DNA of 38,396 nucleotides from Propionibacteriaceae bacterium (GTDB lineage: Bacteria; Actinomycetota; Actinomycetes; Propionibacteriales; Propionibacteriaceae): NCBI GenBank assembly GCA_031286045.1, contig JAITVA010000134.1, forward strand, positions 1 to 38,396, in the 5' to 3' direction. The notes beneath the pieces are model-generated. The model was not told the origin of the DNA, ran no database searches, and was given only the letters and a program-made list of their open reading frames with translations. Made by a program: the position numbers and the translations under genes. The stretch's first letter is position 1; every line of letters begins with the position of its first letter. Shown in pieces: positions 1 to 8,190 of the stretch.

Positions 1-2
1 TT

Positions 3-170
3 CCTGGCTGGCAAGAGGCGATCGCTGGCCAGACGACCGGTTCGCGCCTCTTGGTCGTGGTGCCGCCGGACAAGGCCTATCCCGAAGGCGCGCCGAAGAT
101 CGGTGTCGACAAAGGTTCGACCATGGTCTATGTCATCGACGTGCTCTTCAACGCGGGCAGCACCTCATAG
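3..170 (+). CDS. FKBP-type peptidyl-prolyl cis-trans isomerase, C-terminal fragment (truncated by window start)
   Basis: Frame 3 reads PGWQEAIAGQTTGSRLLVVVPPDKAYPEGAPKIGVDKGSTMVYVIDVLFNAGSTS*, typical FKBP C-terminal core; position upstream of pafBC fits actinobacterial synteny. Confidence 0.8.
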   Translation, partial: PGWQEAIAGQTTGSRLLVVVPPDKAYPEGAPKIGVDKGSTMVYVIDVLFNAGSTS

Positions 171-241
171 GCGTACGGTGACGCTGGTTGGCTGACGATG
201 GCGGCGACCGCGTCGGCCTGACCAGTCGGTGTGACCACCGA

Positions 242-1171
242 TCAACGGTCCGATGTCACCCAGGACGAGGGATCGACCAACCAAGGTTGACGGGGCAAGG
301 CTGTCGGATCGAATCTTTCCACTAATTCCGGCAGCTTCACCGGCTCACCTGGTTGGGTCAAACCCAGCGATGAGGCGATGTGCGACAGGACTGCCGACGC
401 GCTGATGCCGGTCGTCCCCAGACCATCCAAGCTGGCCGATCGGTCACGCTTGGCCAGACGGGAGCCGTCGGTGGCGAGCACCAAGGGCACGTGGAGGTAG
501 TTTGGTACGGGCAACCCAAGTTGGTGAGCCAGCCAGGCCTGGCGGGGAGCCGATTCAAGTAGGTCTTCACCGCGAACCACCTGATCGACCTCCTGTAGCC
601 CGTCGTCGACCACGACCGCGAAGTTGTAGGAGAACACACCGTCGGCTCGGCGTACGATGAAGTCGTCGACGGTGGCGCTGTACTGTCCATGCAGCAGGTC
701 GGTGACGCTCATCTGGGCGGCGTCGGCGTTGATTCGCCAGGCCGGTGGTCGTATCCTTCTGCGGCGGTCACGTTCCGTGGGGCTGAGATGACGGCAGGTG
801 CCAGGGTAATGGGCAGTGGCGCCATGGGGTGCCCGCGTCGCCTCGGCGACATCCTTGCGTGAGCAGAAGCATTCGTAGATCAGACCGTCCAGCCCTGCGA
901 GCGCGGCGACATAGCGATCAGTCCGGTCCCGCTGCCGCACGACCGTCTGATCATGGTCGATGCCCAGTGTCGCCAAGTCGGCTAACTGTCGCGCGGCGAT
1001 GGTGTCGGCCTGGGGCAGCCGAGGTTGATCGAGATCCTCGATCCTGATGAGAAAACCTCTGCCACTGGCGCGGGCGGTCAGCCAAGCGACGACGGCTGTG
1101 CGAAGATTGCCCAGGTGGAGGTCGGCGCTGGGGGTGGGCGCGAAACGACCGAACATCACGAGAAGATCCAC
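242..1171 (-). CDS. gluQRS: glutamyl-Q tRNA(Asp) synthetase
   Basis: GRFAPTPSADLHLGNLRTAV (HIGH-like), RIEDLDQPR, ECFCSR...YPGTCR zinc motif, LAKRDRSASL (KMSKS-like); about 300 aa, no anticodon-binding domain. Start may be the internal MFGRFAP. Confidence 0.9.
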   Translation of the reverse strand: MDLLVMFGRFAPTPSADLHLGNLRTAVVAWLTARASGRGFLIRIEDLDQPRLPQADTIAARQLADLATLGIDHDQTVVRQRDRTDRYVAALAGLDGLIYECFCSRKDVAEATRAPHGATAHYPGTCRHLSPTERDRRRRIRPPAWRINADAAQMSVTDLLHGQYSATVDDFIVRRADGVFSYNFAVVVDDGLQEVDQVVRGEDLLESAPRQAWLAHQLGLPVPNYLHVPLVLATDGSRLAKRDRSASLDGLGTTGISASAVLSHIASSLGLTQPGEPVKLPELVERFDPTALPRQPWLVDPSSWVTSDR

Positions 1172-1307
1172 TCTTTTCGTTGAACTGGTGGTTGACTGTT
1201 AGGCGACGATGTGGGGATGGCCCCTGATCGATCGTCGTGACAACGATACCGCGACTGTCCTAGGGCGGGCCTCATCGTCGTCGGAGTCGAGCCAGGAAGG
1301 AGGTGGC

Positions 1308-2282
1308 ATGGCGCAGCGCAACTCCGAGCGTCTGCTCAATCTCGTGATCGCCCTCTTGGACGCGCCACGTTTCCTCTCGCGTGAGGAGATACGCCAACGC
1401 GTGGCTGGCTATGAGACGGCTGGATCCGAGGCCGCTTTCCAGCGCATGTTTGAGCGTGACAAACAAGATTTGCGGGCAATGGGCGTCGAACTGCAGATCA
1501 GACCGAGTGACCCATCGTCGGCTCAACTGGATGGTTATCGGGTCGCGCCCAGTGACTTTTACTTGCCCCATATCCATTTGACCCCGCAGGAGTCGACTCT
1601 GGTCGGCCTGGCGGCCGCAGTCTGGAGCGAACCGACCGTGGCAGCCGATGTCGGGCGCGCGACCGTGAAGTTGAGGGCCGCCGGTGAGGATGTCGCTGCT
1701 GGTCCAGCCTCGTTCATGATGCCACGGCTGGGCGCCCGCGAGCCAGGCTTTCCGGTCGTGTGGCAGGCCCTGCTGAGCCGCACTCCGCTGAGGTTCACTT
1801 ACCACCATGCGAAGCGTCGAGTGTTTCCCTGGCGTCTGATCTTGCGCTCGGGCGCATGGTACGTGCTGGGCGAGGACCAAGCGCACGGTGTGCGACTGTT
1901 TCGGCTCAGCCGGATGGAGGATGCTCCACGCCTTGACGGCGAACCAGGCAGTTACGTCCTGCCTGACGCGGCCATCATCGCCGACCATGCCGCTAGAGTC
2001 GAACCGCCTGCGCCAACCGCCACAGTCCTCCTGGCTCTGCGACGTGGCGCGGCTGACAGTTTGCGCCGACGCGGGGAAGTCCTGACCACCGCCGCGCCGA
2101 CCGATCCCGGTTGGCTGGTGACGCCACCTGACTTTGATGTGGTCGCTGTCTCATACGCGCTCGTCGACGAGATCGTGTCGGCGATTTGTGCCGCTGGCCC
2201 GGACGTGCTCGTGATCGAGCCAGGATTGATTCGCGAGCGAGTCATCGCCCACCTGCGCGCGCTCGTGGAGGTGGGCTCATGA
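1308..2282 (+). CDS. pafB: WYL-domain transcriptional regulator PafB
   Basis: ATG 1308 preceded by AGGAAGGAGG; MAQRNSERLLNLVIALLDAPRFLSREEIRQRVAGYE N-terminal HTH; tandem with a second WYL gene. Confidence 0.9.
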   Translation: MAQRNSERLLNLVIALLDAPRFLSREEIRQRVAGYETAGSEAAFQRMFERDKQDLRAMGVELQIRPSDPSSAQLDGYRVAPSDFYLPHIHLTPQESTLVGLAAAVWSEPTVAADVGRATVKLRAAGEDVAAGPASFMMPRLGAREPGFPVVWQALLSRTPLRFTYHHAKRRVFPWRLILRSGAWYVLGEDQAHGVRLFRLSRMEDAPRLDGEPGSYVLPDAAIIADHAARVEPPAPTATVLLALRRGAADSLRRRGEVLTTAAPTDPGWLVTPPDFDVVAVSYALVDEIVSAICAAGPDVLVIEPGLIRERVIAHLRALVEVGS

Positions 2283-3211
2283 CGACATCGATCGACCAGG
2301 TGGCACGCCTCTTGTCCGAGATCCCCTACATCGAAGCGCACCCAGGCATCCGTGTCACCGAAGTGGCGCGAGTGTTTGGCATCTCACCCGCCCAAGTGCG
2401 CAAGGACGTCTCCGTGGCGATCTTTTGTGGACTGCCCGGTGGCTACCCCTCTGATCTGATCGACGTCGATCTTGATGTGCTCGATGATGAGGGTGTGTTG
2501 TATCTGACCAACCCGACCACACTCGACCGCCCCCTGCGGTTGACCATTCCGGAGATGGCCAGCCTTCACCTGGCGCTGACGGTGCTGCGTTCCTTGGTGC
2601 CCGATGATGTGGTCGCCTCCATCGACGCCTTGATGGCGAAGGTCTCCCTGCCGAGTCAGCCAGATATCGATCTGCGGCTGGCGGCTGGTGACGAGGCGGT
2701 GCGACGCATGATCACGGGGGCCATCGCTGCGGGCGATCAGGTCCAGCTGACCTACGAGGGCCGGTCTCGCGGTCACACCACCCATCCCGTCGTCGATCCG
2801 GCTTCGGTGTACGTGGCGGACTCCGTGGCCTATCTGGCGGCGTACGACATCGCGGTTAGCGCCTGGCGCACCTACCGTCTCGATCGGGTGGCGAGGGTAG
2901 AGGTGACCGGTCAACCGAGCGCCCCTCATCCGCGTCAGCCTGGTCCGCAGGAGTGGGCGCAGAGCCTGGCCACCAGCGCCACTGTCACCTTGACGGTCGA
3001 TCAGTCGGCCGCCTGGATCGGTGAGTACTATCCGACCAGAGCGGTGCGCCCCTGCGGGGACGAGGTGGTGGTCGAGCTGCCGGTGGTGGATCCGGTCTGG
3101 CTGGTGCGGTTGTTGTTGAGCTTGGGTGGGCAGGTGAGCCGGGTCGAACCGGGGGAGTATGCCCGGGCCGCTCGTGACGTGGCGGCCGACACCTTGGCTT
3201 TGTACTCCTGA
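2279..3211 (+). CDS. pafC: WYL-domain transcriptional regulator PafC
   Basis: ATGA overlap with pafB; MTTSIDQVARLLSEIPYIEAHPGIRVTEVARVFGISPAQVRKDV. Confidence 0.9.
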   Translation: MTTSIDQVARLLSEIPYIEAHPGIRVTEVARVFGISPAQVRKDVSVAIFCGLPGGYPSDLIDVDLDVLDDEGVLYLTNPTTLDRPLRLTIPEMASLHLALTVLRSLVPDDVVASIDALMAKVSLPSQPDIDLRLAAGDEAVRRMITGAIAAGDQVQLTYEGRSRGHTTHPVVDPASVYVADSVAYLAAYDIAVSAWRTYRLDRVARVEVTGQPSAPHPRQPGPQEWAQSLATSATVTLTVDQSAAWIGEYYPTRAVRPCGDEVVVELPVVDPVWLVRLLLSLGGQVSRVEPGEYARAARDVAADTLALYS

Positions 3212-3327
3212 GACGTTCACCATCGTTTCCCTGTCAGTTGTAGTACGATCAGCCTTGTGATTCGGGGAGTCGCTCTCGTCGCAAGCCGAGGCGGGCGGGG
3301 CGCCGATGTGGTCGTGAGGAGAGTGTC

Positions 3328-4296
3328 ATGAGCGTCGACAATGCGACCACTACCCTGGTCATCAATCCGACAGCGGGTCGTGGCAAGGCGCTGCGTATGT
3401 TGCCGAAGGTTCTCAAGGAATTGATGCGCGGTCTGCCCGAGGGTAGTCTGACCGTGCGTCAGGCCAACGCTTACGCCGACGCGGAGGAGTATTGCCGTGA
3501 AGCGGTTGAGACGGCCCGTCTGACAGCGGACGCCCGCGACAGTCTTGTGGTGATGGGAGGCGACGGGCTGATGCACCTGGGCCTCAACGCCGCTGCTGGC
3601 AGTGGGGTGCCGCTGGGGTTGATCCCGGCGGGGACAGGCAATGACATCTGCCGTGGCCTTGGCATTCCGCTCGACCCGATCAAAGCCGCCCATGTGGTCT
3701 CCGAGGCTTCCACTATCGCCATGGACCTGAGTTCTGTGGTGGGCGATCTGGCCTATGGAGCCAGTCAGCGTTATGTCGGATCGGTCGTGGCGACCGGTTT
3801 TGACGCGCGGGTGGGCATTCGTGGAGCCAGCATGTCGCGCGGCTGGGGTTCCCTGGCCTATGCCGTGGCGGCCTTGGCGGAGTTGCGCACTTTCGAACCT
3901 TTGACCTATCGGCTACGGATCGATGGTGAGGAGCGTGTTCTTCCAGCTATGTTCATCGCGGTGGCCAACGCCGCGTATTTCGGCGGCGGTATGAAGGTGG
4001 CTCCGAAGGCGTCCGTCACAGACGGCAAGCTAGACATCACAATCGTGCATCCGGTGTCAAAATTCACTTTGCTGCGTTTGCTGCCGCGGATGTTCGACGG
4101 CAGTTTCGTCCACGATCCGGCCATCGAGTGCTTGCAGGCCACCGAGGTTGTCATTGATGGCGAGGGTTTGGTTGGGCTGGCCGATGGCGAAGCGCTCGGC
4201 CGACCGCCCTTTGGAGTGGTCTGTGAGCCGGGTGTCTTGTCCGTCTTCGTGCCCAATCGTGACCCCTTGACCAAGCGGCGCAAGCAACTGAGGTGA
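3328..4296 (+). CDS. diacylglycerol kinase / YegS-like lipid kinase
   Basis: TLVINPTAGRGKA, VVMGGDGLMHLGLNAAAGSGVPLGLIPAGTGNDICRGLGIP catalytic motifs. Confidence 0.9.
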   Translation: MSVDNATTTLVINPTAGRGKALRMLPKVLKELMRGLPEGSLTVRQANAYADAEEYCREAVETARLTADARDSLVVMGGDGLMHLGLNAAAGSGVPLGLIPAGTGNDICRGLGIPLDPIKAAHVVSEASTIAMDLSSVVGDLAYGASQRYVGSVVATGFDARVGIRGASMSRGWGSLAYAVAALAELRTFEPLTYRLRIDGEERVLPAMFIAVANAAYFGGGMKVAPKASVTDGKLDITIVHPVSKFTLLRLLPRMFDGSFVHDPAIECLQATEVVIDGEGLVGLADGEALGRPPFGVVCEPGVLSVFVPNRDPLTKRRKQLR

Positions 4297-4308
4297 TGGG
4301 GTGCCGCG

Positions 4309-6420
4309 GTGTCACTGACTGAGTTTCGGGCTCGGCTCAACTTCTCACTGGATGACTATCAGGTCGAAGCCTGCCAGCATCTGGAGGCGGGGCGCGGGGT
4401 TTTGGTGGCCGCTCCGACAGGGGCAGGCAAGACGGTCGTCGGCGAGTTCGCCGTCGATCTGGCAGTCGAGCATGGCGCCAAGTGTTTCTACACCACCCCG
4501 ATCAAGGCGCTGTCCAACCAAAAGTTTCGCGACCTCTGCCTGGATTATGGTTCTGACAAGGTTGGACTATTGACCGGCGATCAGGTTGTCAACGGCGGGG
4601 CCGACATCATCGTTATGACGACAGAAGTCTTGCGCAATATGATCTACGCCGGCTCGTCGGCTCTGCGCGGGCTGGAGTTCGTGGTCATGGACGAGGTGCA
4701 TTACCTGTCCGATCGCTTCCGTGGGCCAGTGTGGGAAGAGATCATCCTTTCGCTCGACCGGGCGGTCAAGATCGTGGGTCTGTCGGCCACGGTGTCGAAC
4801 GTCGAGGAGTTCGGTGCCTGGCTGTCGAAGGTGCGCGGCGACATGGCGACAGTCGTATCTGAGCGGCGTCCGGTTCCGCTGTATCAGCACGTCTTCGCAG
4901 GCAAACGGTTGCTCGATCTCTATGACGCTGCCTCCTCGCGTGTCGATGGCCCTGGCCCGAAAGTCAACCCTGAACTCACCAGGCTCGCCGTCCAGGAGTC
5001 ACGGGTCATGCGCGACGATTCTCGTCGTCTGCGTGCTGGCAGCGGTCGGGGCAAGCGCGGCACCCAGTCGGATCTCGGAGCCAGACCCCATGGCCGCTGG
5101 GCGACCCGCTCTCATCTGGTGCCACGTCGTTCGACGGTGGTCACCGATCTCGCGCGGCTCGACCTCTTGCCCGCCATTTACTTCATCTTCTCTCGCCAAG
5201 GGTGTGATCAGGCGGTGTCGCGTCTGGTCGACGATGGCGTCTGGTTGACGACGGCCTCGCAGCGAGAGGCTTTGGCGCAGATCGCTGCTCGACATGCCGT
5301 CGGATTGAGTCTGGAGGACTTGGAGGCGCTGCATTACCACTCCTGGCTGGAGGCCTTCACCCGTGGCATCGCCGCTCACCACGCCGGACTGCTGCCGGTC
5401 TTCAAACAGGCGGTCGAGGAGGCTTTCACCCTGGGACTGGTCAAGGTCGTGTTCGCCACTGAGACTCTGGCCCTGGGCATCAACATGCCGGCGCGAACGG
5501 TGGTGTTGGACAAGCTGGTGAAGTACAACGGCGCCGGTCACGTCGACATCACTCCAGGGGAGTACACCCAGTTGACCGGTCGGGCCGGACGCCGCGGCAT
5601 CGATGTGGAGGGCCACGCCGTGGTCACCTGGCAGGCGGGGCTGGATCCGCGGGCCCTGGCCGGCCTGGCCTCCCGGCGCACGTATCCTTTGCGTTCGGCC
5701 TTCGCGCCGACATACAACATGGCCGTCAACCTGATCGCTTCCATGGGGGTGGAGCGGGCCAGGCGCATTCTTCAGGACAGTTTCGCGCAGTTCCACACCG
5801 ATCAGACGCGACCGTCCCAAAGTTCGCGCTCACTGACCTTGGTCGCCAAGTTCGAGTCGATCCGCTTGGTGTTGGAGTCGCTCGGCTACATCGAGTCCGA
5901 TCCGACGCGGGTGACCCCGGTCGGCGGGATGCTGACGCGCTTGTACGGCTCCCATGATCTGTTGACGGCGGAGGCCATCCGCGCCGGGGTTTTCGACCCA
6001 CTGCCGGTGCCGTCGTTGGCGGCTGTGCTGTCGACTTTGGTGTATGAGCCACGCCTGACCGACCGACGCCTGGATGTGCGCATGCCTGATCAAGCGTCGA
6101 CGCAGGCCATCACGGCCTTGCGCCAACTGTGGCGGGAACTGCGCACAGTGGAGAAAGACCACCGTTTGGAGCCGACCACCCAACCTGAGACCGGTTTCGC
6201 GAAGGCGGCCCATCTCTGGGCGACCGGTGCGACACTGGGTCAAGTCGTGGAGTGGACTGGCTTGTCAGCCGGTGATTTCGTGCGCTGGGTGCGGCAGTGT
6301 GTCGATTGTGCCGGCCAGATCGCCGACGCGGTCAAGGGCACGGCCTTGGCCGATCGTTGCCACGAGGTGGTGCGGGCCATGCGACGCGGCGTCGTCGACA
6401 TCGACATGACCGAGGAGTGA
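4309..6420 (+). CDS. DEAD/DEAH-box RNA helicase of the HelY/Mtr4/Ski2 family, shortened
   Basis: GTG start; AAPTGAGKTVVGEF (Walker A), VMDEVHYLSD (DEVH), SATVSN, QLTGRAGRRGID; 703 aa. Confidence 0.9.
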   Translation: MSLTEFRARLNFSLDDYQVEACQHLEAGRGVLVAAPTGAGKTVVGEFAVDLAVEHGAKCFYTTPIKALSNQKFRDLCLDYGSDKVGLLTGDQVVNGGADIIVMTTEVLRNMIYAGSSALRGLEFVVMDEVHYLSDRFRGPVWEEIILSLDRAVKIVGLSATVSNVEEFGAWLSKVRGDMATVVSERRPVPLYQHVFAGKRLLDLYDAASSRVDGPGPKVNPELTRLAVQESRVMRDDSRRLRAGSGRGKRGTQSDLGARPHGRWATRSHLVPRRSTVVTDLARLDLLPAIYFIFSRQGCDQAVSRLVDDGVWLTTASQREALAQIAARHAVGLSLEDLEALHYHSWLEAFTRGIAAHHAGLLPVFKQAVEEAFTLGLVKVVFATETLALGINMPARTVVLDKLVKYNGAGHVDITPGEYTQLTGRAGRRGIDVEGHAVVTWQAGLDPRALAGLASRRTYPLRSAFAPTYNMAVNLIASMGVERARRILQDSFAQFHTDQTRPSQSSRSLTLVAKFESIRLVLESLGYIESDPTRVTPVGGMLTRLYGSHDLLTAEAIRAGVFDPLPVPSLAAVLSTLVYEPRLTDRRLDVRMPDQASTQAITALRQLWRELRTVEKDHRLEPTTQPETGFAKAAHLWATGATLGQVVEWTGLSAGDFVRWVRQCVDCAGQIADAVKGTALADRCHEVVRAMRRGVVDIDMTEE

Positions 6421-6543
6421 TGAGGCCGGGTCCGTCCTCGTCGCAGTGGCTGTGCGGCTTGTCGTGCCTGTGGGTTCGAGGATCACCGGTTCCAGTGTTC
6501 AGACGACGACACATGATGGTCATCGGTTCTCTAGACTCATACC

Positions 6544-7314
6544 ATGTCTGTCGCCATTCGGGTCATCCCTTGCCTTGACGTCGACGCCGGACGGGTGGTC
6601 AAAGGTGTCAATTTCCAAAACCTCACCGATGCCGGTGATCCGGTCGAGTTGGGTCGGACCTATTTCGACCAAGGCGCCGACGAGTTGACCTTCCTTGACA
6701 TCTCGGCTTCAGTCGAAGGCCGGGCGACCACCTTGTCGGTGGTGACACGCACCGCTGAGACCGTTTTCATACCCCTGACCGTCGGTGGTGGGGTACGGTC
6801 CGTGGCTGACGTTGACGCCTTGTTGCGTGCCGGGGCCGACAAGGTCGGAGTCAACACGGCCGCGCTCGCTCGCCCAGCCCTGATCGACGAGATCTCCGCC
6901 CGCTTCGGCAACCAAGTGCTCGTGCTCAGCGTCGACGCTCGTCGTGAGTCCGGTATGCCGTCGGGCTTCGGTGTCACCACTCACGGTGGACGTCGCAGCG
7001 CTGGGGTGGACGCGCTGGAGTGGATCCGTCAGGCGGAGGATCGCGGCGCAGGGGAGATCCTGCTCAATTCGATGGACGCCGACGGCACGAAGCAGGGTTT
7101 CGACTGTGAGATGCTCACCGCAGTTCGCGCAGTCACCGACTTGCCGCTGATCGCCTCTGGTGGCGCCGGTCGAGTGGAGGACTTCGTCGAAGCGGTCGCA
7201 GCCGGAGCGGACGCAGTGTTGGCGGCCAGTGTGTTCCACTTCGGCCAGTTGACCGTCAACGAGGTCAAGGACGCGCTCGCGCGGGCCGGATACCCGGTTC
7301 GGGCCGATGTCTGA
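6544..7314 (+). CDS. hisF: imidazole glycerol phosphate synthase subunit HisF
   Basis: [35 protein letters not shown]; full-length (beta/alpha)8 family match. Confidence 0.97.
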   Translation: MSVAIRVIPCLDVDAGRVVKGVNFQNLTDAGDPVELGRTYFDQGADELTFLDISASVEGRATTLSVVTRTAETVFIPLTVGGGVRSVADVDALLRAGADKVGVNTAALARPALIDEISARFGNQVLVLSVDARRESGMPSGFGVTTHGGRRSAGVDALEWIRQAEDRGAGEILLNSMDADGTKQGFDCEMLTAVRAVTDLPLIASGGAGRVEDFVEAVAAGADAVLAASVFHFGQLTVNEVKDALARAGYPVRADV

Positions 7315-7349
7315 GGAAGCCCCTAAGAGGTTCCGCCGATAGGTCATTC

Positions 7350-7456
7350 GGGGGTGTGTGCTCAGGAGCCACGGTGGACTGCGTCCTCCTCAGTCAACGG
7401 GCGTCCAGCCCGCCTCCTTCGTCGTCCTTGCTACCCCGGCTCCTGAGTCCACACCC
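7350..7456 (+). other. long imperfect inverted repeat between hisF and the HIT gene; predicted rod-shaped RNA or terminator
   Basis: Arms 7352-7370 gggtgtgtgctcaggagcc and 7438-7456 ggctcctgagtccacaccc pair at 17/19; concentric inner hairpin cgggc-gtcca-gcccg at 7398-7412. Confidence 0.6.
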
Positions 7457-7577
7457 TGATCCGAAGCACCTATCGACGGAACCTCTAAGCTGGGTGGCGA
7501 AGGGTTTCCTGGTGCGGGGCATGAAGGATGGTCGAAGAAGTCGCCGCCTGGGTCTGATCAAGGATGAGGAGTTACGT

Positions 7578-7982
7578 ATGACTGATTGTCTGTTCTGTCG
7601 AATCGCTTCGGGTGAGGTGCCCGCGCGTGTCGTCTATGAGGACGACACCGCCTTGGCTTTCTTGGACATCGCGCCGTTTCAGCGTGGGCACACCGTGGTC
7701 ATTCCGCGTCGACATGTCAAGGATGGCGCCAGCGACCCCCTCGCCTGGGGTGAGGTGGCCTCGGCGATCGTCGGTGTCAGCCAGTTGGTGGAGAACCGAC
7801 TGGGGGCGACCGCGGTCAATATCCTGTCGAACGCAGGCGCCGACGCTGGCCAGTCGGTCTTCCACTTTCACATCCACGTCATCCCGCGGTACACCGACAA
7901 CCCTGGCATGGCGGCGATGCTGAACCGAAGCGATGATTCCAGCGATGATCTGGATATGCTTGTGAAACTGCTGGTTCTGTGA
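7578..7982 (+). CDS. HIT (histidine triad) family protein
   Basis: MTDCLFCRIASGEVPARVVYEDD...HFHIHVIPRY HIT motif; start at 7578 rather than the long ORF start. Confidence 0.92.
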   Translation: MTDCLFCRIASGEVPARVVYEDDTALAFLDIAPFQRGHTVVIPRRHVKDGASDPLAWGEVASAIVGVSQLVENRLGATAVNILSNAGADAGQSVFHFHIHVIPRYTDNPGMAAMLNRSDDSSDDLDMLVKLLVL

Positions 7983-8017
7983 AGGGACGCGCCAAAACGT
8001 CCACGATGCGAACAGGT

Positions 8018-8047
8018 TTGACACCACGATGTGGGATGCGGCAAGGT
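8018..8047 (+). promoter_or_regulatory. predicted promoter of ilvBNC leader
   Basis: TTGACA (8018-8023), 18-bp spacer, CAAGGT (8042-8047); predicted TSS about 8054-8055. Confidence 0.5.
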
Positions 8048-8054
8048 GTCTGGT

Positions 8055-8081
8055 GTGTTCGGAGAGGTCCTCGTACTTTAA
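8055..8081 (+). CDS. candidate leaderless leader peptide MFGEVLVL* of the ilvBNC operon
   Basis: GTG TTC GGA GAG GTC CTC GTA CTT TAA: four consecutive Val/Leu codons before the stop, followed by a hairpin (8085-8105) and an intrinsic terminator (8106-8140), upstream of ilvB. Longer GTG starts (8031, 8046) are possible. Confidence 0.6.
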   Translation: MFGEVLVL

Positions 8082-8105
8082 GTCGCGCGTATGGCTCATA
8101 CGCGC

Positions 8106-8140
8106 ACCCTCGTCTGCCATCGTGGCGGCGGGGGTTTTTT
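8106..8140 (+). terminator. intrinsic terminator (putative attenuator) upstream of ilvB
   Basis: accctcgtctgcc / ggcggcgggggt, 12 bp with one bulged T and loop atcgt, followed by TTTTT. Confidence 0.75.
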
Positions 8141-8190
8141 GTTAGTCCAGGATCGCCGGGCGACGCCAATTAGTCAGAAAGGGGCTGAAG

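Noticed and set aside
7356-7577. N-terminal 74-aa extension of the HIT ORF
   Set aside because: Overlaps the long inverted repeat and is low-complexity; HIT homology starts at ATG 7578.
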